Shown here piece after piece: positions 52,734 through 62,954 of a stretch of 64,000 bases of DNA. The stretch covers positions 809,556-873,555 of the forward strand of contig CP129486.1 in the NCBI GenBank assembly GCA_030584005.1. Reading direction: 5' to 3'. A model generated the notes under the pieces. It saw nothing but the letters and a program-made list of their open reading frames with translations, was not told the DNA's origin and made no database searches. A program made the translations under genes and the position numbers. Position 1 is the stretch's first letter. Every line of letters starts with the position of its first letter. The stretch comes from Bdellovibrionota bacterium (GTDB lineage Bacteria; Bdellovibrionota_C; UBA2361; JAFLCA01).

Positions 52734-53102
52734 GCTCTCCGAACTGTTGGCAGTAAGAAAGTCCTCCCCGGATCTTCTCACCATAAGCAGATTAGCCCGA
52801 AATTTGCGTGAATCAGTCTACGATGTGGGGATCATGCAACATTGCGGTTAGTTCACCCTGAACTTGGTATCTAAGGATACACCGATCAGCGTATCCCTTA
52901 GCCTACACAGTGGCTGATATAGCATGGTGAAATCACCCCTTCTGATGGGTAGGGAATCGGGGGGCCCACACTCCATTCCTTACAAGTGTTCGGAGTGACG
53001 TAGCGCGGCATGAATGGCGCGCACGAACGCCGAATACCCGTAATCGCTCGCCGCGACTAGAGATGCCGGCTGGTTCGTTGGAATCGACGGGAGTGGTCGG
53101 GA
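52734..53102. other. Intergenic region between trxB and atpE, structured, no gene
   Basis: About 370 bp without a coding frame. An imperfect hairpin near 52760-52782 (AAGAAAGTCCTCCCCGGATC) resembles the atp terminator and may end trxB. Motifs at 52804-52855 recur near 29596 and 29761. A palindrome lies at 52871-52902, a hairpin at 52969-52997 (CACTCC..GGAGTG), and a GC-rich stretch runs to 53098. An unrecognised structured RNA is possible. Confidence 0.4.
52871..52902. repeat. CTAGGGATACG-type palindrome, degenerate copy (site D)
   Basis: CTAAGGATAC..GCGTATCCCTTAG, related to the right-hand palindrome of site A (20506-20541), but CTAG has become CTAA/TTAG at both ends with symmetric change, so the dyad is kept. 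Confidence 0.65.
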
Positions 53103-53131
53103 GTGAAAAAGTCCTCGACGGACTTTTTCAC
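53103..53131 (-). terminator. Rho-independent terminator of the atpI-atpB-atpE operon
   Basis: Perfect 12-bp inverted repeat GTGAAAAAGTCC / GGACTTTTTCAC with a 5-nt loop, starting 10 bp beyond the atpE stop on the minus strand. The stem carries its own T-run. The strong symmetry allows it to work in both directions. Confidence 0.85.
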
Positions 53132-53141
53132 AACAAACGAA

Positions 53142-53447
53142 TTAGCCCAACAAAAGGTAGGCGATAGCGAACGAGAGAATCACGAGAGACTCAACGAACG
53201 CCAGACCAACCAGCATGGGGGTAAAAACCTTGCCCGACGCTGCTGGGTTGCGGCCAATCGCGTCAAGGCCGGCGCTAATCGCCTTACCCTGACCAAGGGT
53301 GCCGCCTAAGGCCGCCACACCCATCGCAATGCCTACACCGATAGGCATCATGCTGCTGGTGGCGCCGCCGGTTTCAGCCAAGGCTAACGCTGGACTAAAT
53401 GCTGCCGCGATCGCTGCGAGAGAGGCAACTGATAGATATCGTTTCAT
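53142..53447 (-). CDS. atpE: ATP synthase F0 subunit c
   Basis: A 101-residue proteolipid that forms the rotor ring. A signal-peptide-like leader (about 1-25, SLAAIAAAFSPALALAE) precedes the usual hairpin: first helix IGVGIAMGVAALGGTLGQGKAIS, polar loop GRNP (66-68), second helix with the ion-binding Glu86 (LAFVESLVILSFAIAYLLLG). Gln53 and Ser87 are present, but the Thr/Tyr residues typical of Na+-binding rings are not, so H+ is the likelier ion. The cleavable-looking leader is known in some deltaproteobacterial c subunits. It is last in the operon. Confidence 0.93.
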   Translation of the reverse strand: MKRYLSVASLAAIAAAFSPALALAETGGATSSMMPIGVGIAMGVAALGGTLGQGKAISAGLDAIGRNPAASGKVFTPMLVGLAFVESLVILSFAIAYLLLG

Positions 53448-53526
53448 GTCCGACTCCTTTTTTCTTCTAGATCACTACTCAAGTTATAAAAATTTTTTAA
53501 CCGCTATATCGCGAAACTATTACAAA

Positions 53527-54258
53527 TCAATGGTGGTGTTCGTCCTCTGAATGCTGTGTCGCGAGGAGAATATAGATCATCGTTAGAGTAGTAAAGATGA
53601 AGGCCTGCATAAAGGCCACGAAGGTACCTAGGGCATAGAAGGCTAGGGGAACAACAAACTTGGTGAGGCCCGTAAAAATATCGAGCACCAGATGGTCTGC
53701 GGTTATATTCCAGTACAAGCGCAAGTTGAGGGTAAAGATCCTCAGCGCCGTACTAAAAAGCTCCAGGGGAAGCATGAACCAAGCAAGGGCCCAAATGGGA
53801 CCACAGAAATGTTTTAGGTAGCCCCAAAAACCATTGGCCTTGATGCCGAGGTAGTTAAAATAAATAAATACGGCGAGCGCCATACCGACGTTGACCCATA
53901 CCGTGGTCGTTGCAGCAGGCATTCCAGGGATCAATCCCAAGATATTCAACGTCAGGATGAACAGGAAAATGGTGCCATTGAAGCCAACGTAACGCCTGTT
54001 CTCCTTACCAAGCACTGAGTCGTGGTAATTAACAAACGCCTCAACGAAGAAGTCGAAGAACCCTGCGACGCTGAATGCCTTGGCCGGCACTAGCGCCTCT
54101 GATGCCACTGCCCCCCCCCGATCGCTGGCACGTACGGAGGCGGTCACTCGTCGCCCAAGAAGAATTAATCCGGCTCCCACAATAACCGCGAGCGAGAGCT
54201 TCTGGAGATTGGGGTCAGATGTAAAGTGGGTAAAATAGTTATAATGCTGGCCGGCCAT
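53527..54258 (-). CDS. atpB: ATP synthase F0 subunit a
   Basis: A 243-residue stator subunit forming the proton half-channels. The essential Arg is Arg180 in FTLNLRLYWNITADH; ELFSTALRIF precedes it, and FVAFMQAFIFTTLTMIYI is the last helix. The C-terminus ends HSEDEHHH. About residues 44-49 (SDRGG) are encoded by a run of nine identical bases (54111-54119), a slippage-prone tract. It lies 79 bp upstream of atpE and 27 bp after the atpI-like gene in the same operon. Confidence 0.93.
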   Translation of the reverse strand: MAGQHYNYFTHFTSDPNLQKLSLAVIVGAGLILLGRRVTASVRASDRGGAVASEALVPAKAFSVAGFFDFFVEAFVNYHDSVLGKENRRYVGFNGTIFLFILTLNILGLIPGMPAATTTVWVNVGMALAVFIYFNYLGIKANGFWGYLKHFCGPIWALAWFMLPLELFSTALRIFTLNLRLYWNITADHLVLDIFTGLTKFVVPLAFYALGTFVAFMQAFIFTTLTMIYILLATQHSEDEHHH

Positions 54259-54285
54259 AGCTAAGCCTATATAAGATCATGTAGC

Positions 54286-54687
54286 TTATTGCAAATCTTG
54301 GTCCTTTGCCTCCTTTTCCCCTATCCACCAGCAAGAAATCATCGCTGTAGGAATGAAGGAGAGGACTCCGGCAATAAAGTAAGGTGCCTTGTCCCGACTC
54401 ACCAAAAGGATCGCCGCCGGTGCGGCCAATAACAGCACCGTTTTTATCGGCACTACCACCAAGAGGAAAAAAATTTTTCCTCTACGCGCCGTCTCTGGTG
54501 GGACAAGTGTCCCACCACCTTTATCCCTCAGTGCAATAAATATCGCTGCATTCGCGCACACAACGCTCGTGACAGCAAGTGTTCCTAGAGTAAACGCTCC
54601 CAATGCATCCACGAAAAGAGATGCATTAAGAACGCCCAACAGCACAAGGCAGGCTGCGGCAAAGAGTAGTTGTAATCTGATGAACAT
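54286..54687 (-). CDS. AtpI-like ATP synthase accessory membrane protein
   Basis: A 133-residue protein with four predicted transmembrane helices (starting near LLFAAACLVLLGVL, LGTLAVTSVVCANAAIFIAL, FFLLVVVPIKTVLLLAAPAAILL, YFIAGVLSFIPTAMISCWW). Position first in the F0 operon and topology match AtpI (uncI), which assists c-ring assembly. Sequence similarity to AtpI is weak by eye, so the name rests largely on context. Confidence 0.65.
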   Translation of the reverse strand: MFIRLQLLFAAACLVLLGVLNASLFVDALGAFTLGTLAVTSVVCANAAIFIALRDKGGGTLVPPETARRGKIFFLLVVVPIKTVLLLAAPAAILLVSRDKAPYFIAGVLSFIPTAMISCWWIGEKEAKDQDLQ

Positions 54688-55340
54688 GTGCTGCTTTCAA
54701 AAACTCGCGCTCGCAGTACTCAAGTCCTTCTGATCGTTGACTTTGAACAACGCGATCGTTCCTTACCCCTGATGATCAACTTTAAATGATTTGTAATTCA
54801 AGCAACCAAAGTTTTCGAACAGTCTGATTTCATTTGTGTTCAGTGAATATTATTTTTTCCTCACAAAATTTCTTGTAATTGATCTTTTCTGTCTTTACAT
54901 TGCCCCCTCGTCTTTCGACTGTGTTTTGAGTGATGTGCACACAGTCGATGATAGAGCGTTCATCCCATATACCTGACAGTCTGCGTATGAGAAGAGAGTC
55001 TTGCATACTTTCTTCCGATCTACGGTGCGGGAAATGGGATGGTGTCATGTAGTAGCGGTGCACACTAAGTCGACATTGGGTGAATTCGGGGGAAGTCATC
55101 ATCCAGGGCCACGTTGAGAACCGATGGTCTAAGCGGTCGGCAGTGCAACCATTTTGAGGGGGTAGTCCACAGTGGCGAATTCGTTTTGTTCATGTGTGCT
55201 TCAGTTGAAACGAGCAAATGCCTCCTCATACTATAGTCTTTCAAGCCTTTTTTTCACTTTGAAGGTAATCGCAAGTACCACCCCTCGGTACTTCGGAGTC
55301 GCGAGAACCTGCCATTACCTTTATTAAGAAAATAAGTAGT
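54688..55340. other. Divergent intergenic region between the atp operon and dnaA
   Basis: About 650 bp without a convincing gene. It is AT-rich at 54780-54900. It contains a near DnaA box TAGTCCACA (about 55162-55170) and the candidate dnaA promoter TTGAAA (55205-55210), N16, CATACT (55227-55232), with an alternative TATAGT at 55232-55237. It may hold a second set of origin or regulatory elements. Confidence 0.45.
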
Positions 55341-56813
55341 ATGGAGAACGCTGTTTCTACGCTCGACACTATACTTTCGTCCTGCTCTCCCAGCACCGTC
55401 CTGCCACCGGATGGTTCCGCGTTGTGGATGCATGTGCTTGATTCCCTCCGTTCCCGCATGGATGGGCAGCTGTTTGTTGCTTATATTCGCCCTCTTCGAC
55501 TCGAAGTATTTGACAAAAGTACCGGTAGCGTCGCTCTTAGCGCGCCTTCGAAGCTGGTGCGTGACAGGGTAGAGGCACAATTTTCTGAGAAAATTCGCGG
55601 TGTAATGTCTGAGGTGCTCGCCCTTCACCCGGACCAACTTCAGTTGAGAATTGCCGTAAGGGAGAGGGATTCTGAGGACATCCGGGCCTCAGAAGATGCG
55701 CTGGTAGTACGCCGCGTTGCGGTATCTAAATCGGAGAATGCGGGAGCGGGACGGAAGAGCTCCGCCATCTCCCACGAAGATGCTGCCAAAGCGGCAGGGA
55801 TATCCACGAAATATACCTTCTCCTCTTTCGTAGTCGGAAACAGCAATCAGTTCTGCCATGCCGCTGCTATGCGGGTGGCCGAGGAGCCCGGCAAGAGTTA
55901 CAACCCGTTTTTCATTTACGGTGGGGTGGGGCTTGGAAAGACCCATCTGCTGCACGCAATCGGCAATGTCGTTCTCGAACGCAATCCTTCGGCAAGAGTT
56001 CTTTACATGTCTTCGGAATCATTCACTAATGAACTGATTCAAGCATTGCGAAATGCGAAGATGGACGAGTTCAAGACGCGGCTTAGAAATATTGAGCTGC
56101 TGCTTATAGATGACATTCAGTTCATGTGTGGAAAGGAGCGGACTCAAGAAGAGTTTTTCCATACCTTCAACGCTCTCTATAACGCTAAACATCAAATAGT
56201 CATTACCTCTGATAAGCTGCCACACGAAATACCCGGCCTCGAGGAGCGCCTGCAAACACGCTTTGCCTGGGGACTCACCGCAGATCTTCAGGCTCCCGAC
56301 TTTGAAACGCGTGTAGCTATCTTGAAAAGGAAGGCAGCACTTGATGGAAGTCCATTACCCGAGGATGTAGCGCACTTTATCGCTGAAAGGGTGAGTTCCA
56401 ATGTGCGCGAATTGGAGGGAGCTTTTACCAGACTCCATGCAGCTTCGAGCCTCCAGCGCCAGCCGATAACGCTTCCTTTTGCTACGTCGGTCCTGAAGCC
56501 CTTATTCGCACCGGTCGCCTCGCAACTTGGAGTTGATGACATTAAGCGCGTAGTGGCTCAGCGCTTCACGATTAAAGTCTCCGATATGATCTCAAAGAGA
56601 CGAACAAAGAATTTATCATTCCCGCGTCATATCGCGATGTATCTTTGCCGTAAGCATACAACTATGTCCTACCCCGAGATCGGAAACTGTTTCGGAGGTC
56701 GTGATCATTCAAGTGTGATTCACGCTGCCAACGTCGTTGCCAATAAAATTTCTCGCGACGACGAATTGCGCATGGTGATTCGGGAGATTGAGCAGGCATT
56801 ACTAAATAGGTAG
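55341..56813 (+). CDS. dnaA: Chromosomal replication initiator DnaA
   Basis: A 490-residue AAA+ initiator. Domain I is at about 20-95 (ALWMHVLDSLRSRMDGQLF), followed by a linker (110-150). The ATPase domain starts YTFSSFVVGNSNQFCHAAAMRVAE, with Walker A GGVGLGKTH, Walker B LLLIDDIQF and the box VII Arg finger EERLQTRFAWGL. DNA-binding domain IV ends with SYPEIGNCFGGRDHSSVIHA. It melts oriC, which lies directly downstream in the dnaA-dnaN gap. It is preceded by a 650-bp regulatory region. Confidence 0.97.
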   Translation: MENAVSTLDTILSSCSPSTVLPPDGSALWMHVLDSLRSRMDGQLFVAYIRPLRLEVFDKSTGSVALSAPSKLVRDRVEAQFSEKIRGVMSEVLALHPDQLQLRIAVRERDSEDIRASEDALVVRRVAVSKSENAGAGRKSSAISHEDAAKAAGISTKYTFSSFVVGNSNQFCHAAAMRVAEEPGKSYNPFFIYGGVGLGKTHLLHAIGNVVLERNPSARVLYMSSESFTNELIQALRNAKMDEFKTRLRNIELLLIDDIQFMCGKERTQEEFFHTFNALYNAKHQIVITSDKLPHEIPGLEERLQTRFAWGLTADLQAPDFETRVAILKRKAALDGSPLPEDVAHFIAERVSSNVRELEGAFTRLHAASSLQRQPITLPFATSVLKPLFAPVASQLGVDDIKRVVAQRFTIKVSDMISKRRTKNLSFPRHIAMYLCRKHTTMSYPEIGNCFGGRDHSSVIHAANVVANKISRDDELRMVIREIEQALLNR

Positions 56814-57257
56814 TTCGAGGCCCCCTAAGAATACCCGCTTCTGCTTGTTCACCTTGTCCTCATGGGCCGCCAGCGATGCTGTTGATATACTGGTTAACTA
56901 CATAATAATACTATATTTTTCCCGGTAAAAGCTGTGGGTATCCTTTGCACTTTATGTGGATATCTGTAGCGCTAGGCGGGGAGGAGCTGAGAGGTGTGGA
57001 AATGTGCGCTGAGTATACCCGCTATTCACTGTTGTCGTTCACAGGTTTTACACAAGTGATTTTTGATTCCATTCAACTAGTTGATGCGGTTCTGTCTCTA
57101 TTTCGTTCCTACTACTACTACTACTACTAGATTATTAATCTTAAGTAGTAAATTTGATTTGATTTGCTAGAATTCAAAAACATTTGCGAAGAGTCTTTTC
57201 GCAAGCAAACAAAGATAAAAAATAAGACTAGCCCCGTATTGGTGATAAAAAGAAGTT
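56814..57257. other. Probable replication origin oriC (dnaA-dnaN intergenic)
   Basis: This 444-bp non-coding gap has the features of a bipartite-free bacterial origin. DnaA-box-like 9-mers are TGTGGGTAT (56933-56941), TGTGGATAT (56955-56963), TGTGGAAAT (56995-57003) and TTTTACACA (57046-57054), each within one or two changes of TTATCCACA or its complement. A (CTA)7 DnaA-trio array follows (57109-57129), then an AT-rich stretch 57130-57180 suited to unwinding. A 7-bp hairpin, TTGCGAA..TTCGCAA, is at 57184-57204 in the dnaN leader. The order boxes, trios, AT-rich DNA is the one known for the DnaA-trio unwinding system. Confidence 0.75.
57109..57129 (+). repeat. (CTA)7 DnaA-trio array
   Basis: Seven uninterrupted CTA triplets. 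Their complement reads 3'-GAT-5' seven times, fitting the trio consensus 3'-[G/A]A[T/A]-5' on which DnaA filaments assemble on single-stranded DNA. It sits between DnaA-box-like sequences and an AT-rich segment. Seven perfect trios in a row are more than I would expect from typical origins. Confidence 0.7.
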
Positions 57258-58379
57258 ATGGAAATCACTATTCCTCGTAATGATTTAATGCGTCTGCTTC
57301 AGGTGACCGACAGTGTCGTTCAGAAAAAGACCACCATGCCGATACTGTCGAATGTGTTGCTTTCGGCTTCTGATGGGAAACTACGAGTATCGGCTTCTGA
57401 TCTTGAAGTGACTGCCGTATCCCAGGCGGTAGCTAAAGTAAGCAAGCCAGGCAGCACCACCGTTAATGGCAAGATCCTCTCCGAGATCGTTAGGGAGCTT
57501 CCCGATACGGACTTAGCGATAAAATTGGCGGACGGGGAGCGATTTGTAATCTCCTCTAAAAATAGTCAGGTAAAGTTGAATGCGGTGAGTGCTGATGAGT
57601 ATCCAAGCCTCCCTGGTATAAATCTTGATGTTTCAGGACGTATTTCAGCGGCGGTATTTTCCGAGATGCTGCAGCGTACCCTCTATGCGGTTTCTTTTGA
57701 TGAAACCCGGTTTAATCTCAATGGGATCTGCTTTGAAATAGCCGGAAAGGGTAAGGGCAATAAGAACCTTCGCATGGTTGCTACCGATGGCCATCGGCTT
57801 GCACTTATAAGTAGGCCGGTGTCACAGCTCGAATTTCAAGGCTCCGTAATTGTACCCAGAAAGGGTCTTGGGGAGCTAAGAAAGATTCTTGATGACAAGG
57901 GAGATGGCGAGATTGGAATAGGGATTATCGAGGGATTCTTTATCATTGACTCAGGTGACACAAAGATTTCAATGCGTCTAATCGAAGGACAGTTTCCCGA
58001 TTATCAACAGGTCGTGCCTAAAGGGGAGGGGGTCAAGGTTACTATCCCTAGTTCAGAACTTGCTCAAGCATTGAGACGAGTGGCATTAGTCGTCTCAGAT
58101 AAATCAAAGGCGGTACGATTTGATTTTTCTGAACATGACCTTACCCTTTCCAGTTCATCTCCTGAGCTGGGAGAGGTAAAGGAACAGGTTGAGACAGACT
58201 ACAAGGGAAAACAACTCTCTATTGGATTTAATGCACGCTACCTATTAGATGTGATTAACTCTTTTGGAAACGAAGAAACGCTTTGTATGCACCTACACGG
58301 TGAGCTTGGACCAGGTGTATTTTCATCTGAAAGAGACGATGCATGCATGGCCATAGTAATGCCGATGCGTCTTACCTAA
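57258..58379 (+). CDS. dnaN: DNA polymerase III beta clamp
   Basis: A 373-residue sliding clamp of three similar domains. It starts MEITIPRNDLMRLLQVTDSVVQKKTTMPILSNVLL; the second domain begins ISAAVFSEMLQRTLYAVSFDETRFNLNGIC, with ATDGHRLAL; the third ends DACMAIVMPMRLT, where the C-terminal M-P-M-R-L contributes to the partner-binding pocket. GAAGTT precedes the start by a few bases. It follows oriC directly. Confidence 0.97.
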   Translation: MEITIPRNDLMRLLQVTDSVVQKKTTMPILSNVLLSASDGKLRVSASDLEVTAVSQAVAKVSKPGSTTVNGKILSEIVRELPDTDLAIKLADGERFVISSKNSQVKLNAVSADEYPSLPGINLDVSGRISAAVFSEMLQRTLYAVSFDETRFNLNGICFEIAGKGKGNKNLRMVATDGHRLALISRPVSQLEFQGSVIVPRKGLGELRKILDDKGDGEIGIGIIEGFFIIDSGDTKISMRLIEGQFPDYQQVVPKGEGVKVTIPSSELAQALRRVALVVSDKSKAVRFDFSEHDLTLSSSSPELGEVKEQVETDYKGKQLSIGFNARYLLDVINSFGNEETLCMHLHGELGPGVFSSERDDACMAIVMPMRLT

Positions 58380-58492
58380 GGTAGCAAAGACCCACTGAGT
58401 AGGATAAATAGCGTCAGGAGATAAAAGTCGGCGGCTATCTCAAGCGCTATTCCTCGTATTGCCGACCCCTCTTTGCAACTCTTGGCCTACAT

Positions 58493-59575
58493 GTGCAGCT
58501 TAAAAGAATAACCCTATTCCATTTTAGAAATATTCAAGATACCTCGCTTGAATTATCGGCGAGGGTGAATCTGGTAGTGGGAAAGAATGGTCAAGGGAAG
58601 ACGAATCTACTTGAGGCTATCGCTCTCTTATCACGAGGGCGCTCATTCCGTACATCGAGCTCTAAGGAGTTGATTCACTGGGAGGAAAAGGAAGCGTCTG
58701 TCTTTGCTGAGGTCCAGGAGTCCCAGGGCAACTTCCAAATAGGCGTAAGTTTCCAGAATGGGGAAAGGCAGCTGTATTTACACGGAGAGAGGGTAAAGAG
58801 CATAAGTGACTTTATTGCGAGATTGCTGGTGGTTACTTTCGCTCCCTCAGATATCGAAATTGTAAAAGGACCGCCCATTGAACGCCGACGCTTCCTAGAC
58901 GCGTTCACCACCCTGGTTTTCCCTCACACGATGACTCACGTGGTCAACTATCAGCGCATCATTCGTCAGAAAAACTTGCTACTTAAGCAGGGGCGTGCAA
59001 GCTCAATCTCGCTTGAGCCGTGGAACAAGTTGCTCGTGGAATCTGCGCGTCCGATTATCAAGGCCCGCCGAGCGCTCATTAGTAGACTAGAATTGTTGAT
59101 TAGAGACTATTATTCCCGATTGGCCTGCGATGACGGGGAGATAAGAATCACCCCCAAGGAAACGTTACCTGAAGATGATGCCACTTCATATTTATCCCTC
59201 CACGCAGATAATGAGATTAACTCGCGAAGTGTCCTCTATGGACCACATAGAGATGATATGCGCTTCCTATTGGGTGGACGCAGCGCCAGAAGCTTTTCTT
59301 CGCAGGGTCAGGCAAGAACTTTTGTGTTGGCACTTAAGATCGCGGCCATTCAAGTGATCGAGCAGGAGAGGGGGGAAAGCCCCGTGGTGCTTCTCGACGA
59401 CGTTGATGCTGAGCTTGATAGAGATCGTCGAACGGCGTTCTTTAATGCCGTGTACTCAGAGCAGCGGCAATTTGTGATTACCGGAACAGAGCTCGAACGA
59501 GACGAGCTGCTTGTGAAGCGTGAGCATAAGGTCATTAGGGTCGAACGGGGGGTGCTGACCTGTGCCGATGGTTAG
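58493..59575 (+). CDS. recF: Recombination and repair ATPase RecF
   Basis: A 360-residue SMC-like ATPase that loads RecA at gaps with RecO and RecR. Walker A is VVGKNGQGKTNLLEAIALLS; the opening LKRITLFHFRNIQDTSLEL is typical; the signature region is SFSSQGQARTFVLALKIA and Walker B VVLLDDVDAELDRDR. The start codon is GTG at 58493. It lies 113 bp after dnaN, as in the classic dnaA-dnaN-recF-gyrB order. Confidence 0.95.
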   Translation: MQLKRITLFHFRNIQDTSLELSARVNLVVGKNGQGKTNLLEAIALLSRGRSFRTSSSKELIHWEEKEASVFAEVQESQGNFQIGVSFQNGERQLYLHGERVKSISDFIARLLVVTFAPSDIEIVKGPPIERRRFLDAFTTLVFPHTMTHVVNYQRIIRQKNLLLKQGRASSISLEPWNKLLVESARPIIKARRALISRLELLIRDYYSRLACDDGEIRITPKETLPEDDATSYLSLHADNEINSRSVLYGPHRDDMRFLLGGRSARSFSSQGQARTFVLALKIAAIQVIEQERGESPVVLLDDVDAELDRDRRTAFFNAVYSEQRQFVITGTELERDELLVKREHKVIRVERGVLTCADG

Positions 59576-59672
59576 AGTAGATATGCACTACCGATACTAT
59601 ATATATCCTCTTATTTTTATCTTGTGTCCCGCTAACCTATTGGAATATTTCGTAAATCAATAATTATCGGTC

Positions 59673-59702
59673 TTTACCAAGCAAGCTCTTTTTGCTTATA
59701 AT
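59673..59702 (+). promoter_or_regulatory. Candidate gyrB promoter
   Basis: TTTACC (59673-59678) and a perfect TATAAT (59697-59702) with an 18-bp spacer, 87 bp before the gyrB start, in an AT-rich gap after recF. Confidence 0.5.
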
Positions 59703-59716
59703 TCAGCAGCTTATGA

Positions 59717-62215
<2,499 letters not shown>

Positions 62216-62335
62216 CCGGTATTGGACATTTGTTTAAAGTTCCGCCCTGTCCGGAGCGGAGAGAGAATGTCTAGGACGCTGCAAAGCACCGGGACATACT
62301 TGTTCAGGGCAAACTAGTTTTTAAAGAGGAAAATC

Positions 62336-62455
62336 ATGGCATCACCAACCAAAAAGACCTGGAACAAGCGCAACAGTCGGGACGCCAAGCTCAAAAAGAA
62401 GAGGTTGGCGAGACTCCGCAAGGAAACCAAGAAATCCCGTAAGAGCGCAAAGTAA
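62336..62455 (+). CDS. Very small basic protein (39 residues)
   Basis: A short frame with a good ribosome-binding site (AGAGGA, five bases before ATG) encodes 39 residues, 18 of them Lys or Arg, opening MASPTKKTWNKRNSRDAK and ending KKSRKSAK, with one Trp. There is no Cys or hydrophobic core, so it should bind nucleic acid or the ribosome. It is not L34, THX or the bS22 type as I know them. It lies 120 bp after gyrB. The ribosome-binding site, composition and clean stop make it likely to be real; the function is unknown. Confidence 0.6.
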   Translation: MASPTKKTWNKRNSRDAKLKKKRLARLRKETKKSRKSAK

Positions 62456-62945
62456 CAATCCGCCCTCCTCGCCGCTCTCCTTGTGAGAAACGATCCCGGA
62501 GCTGCACACTTTCATAGCTGCACAGCTTGAGCCTCTGTCTTGGTTCGCCGCGAAGAGCTTCTAGTCTCGTTGGAGCAGAAGTCGTGCGCAGGCGGAGGTT
62601 CAGCTTGATGCAAAATCCTAGGGATACGTTGAGCGTATGCCTAGAAGTGGTTCCATAAATACCTTTCTGAAACCACAGATCGACTGCTTCACTGCTACCC
62701 CAATTCGCCCGGACGTAGGAGGCGGTGCAGTTCGTCCGTGCGCCATCCGGGCGAGTTTTCCTTAATTGCTCTTGTTCAGAGGCTGCGGTCTCTGCGGCGT
62801 AGTAGTTATTCTTATTGAGATCCACCAGATCTTCCTATTCTGTTGACCAGCAAAGCTCGCAGCCCGTTAGAATTACTAAAGTTTCGCCGCACATTATCCA
62901 GTTTGCTAAGGGAATAACCGACCTTCTCCCTGTAGGTCTTTAAGG
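62456..62945. other. Intergenic region with one palindromic repeat; no gene
   Basis: About 490 bp. The frame on the minus strand across it (62391-62825) has no domain-like composition and overlaps the small basic ORF, so I do not call it. The only clear feature is the repeat at 62618-62644 and a following imperfect inverted repeat (GTGGTT..GAAACCAC, about 62647-62682). Confidence 0.5.
62618..62644. repeat. CTAGGGATACG-type palindrome (site E)
   Basis: CTAGGGATACG TTGA GCGTATGCCTAG, the same family as 20506-20541. It is joined through a shared CTAG to CTAGAAGTGGTTCC, the same junction style (CTAG then AAG) as in sites A and C, but the next palindrome differs in sequence. Confidence 0.75.
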
Positions 62946-62954
62946 GTGAAGCGC

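Noticed and set aside
53060..53098. GGTTCGTTGGAATCGAC resembling a tRNA T-arm
   Set aside because: No acceptor, D or anticodon stems can be drawn around it; no tRNA found in the window.
53142..53447. Na+-type ATP synthase c subunit
   Set aside because: Gln and Glu-Ser are present, but the Thr and Tyr ligands of Na+ rings are missing; similar Glu-Ser rings occur in H+ enzymes.
54830..55102. 90-codon minus-strand ORF between atpI and dnaA
   Set aside because: Low-complexity, no recognisable fold or start signal; lies in the regulatory region of dnaA.
56945..57130. ORF ending in six Tyr in the dnaA-dnaN gap
   Set aside because: The Tyr run is a translation of the (CTA)7 trio array; no ribosome-binding site, and the region has origin features.
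62391..62825. 144-codon minus-strand ORF after gyrB
   Set aside because: No domain-like pattern, overlaps the small basic ORF and a palindromic repeat, and has no ribosome-binding site.
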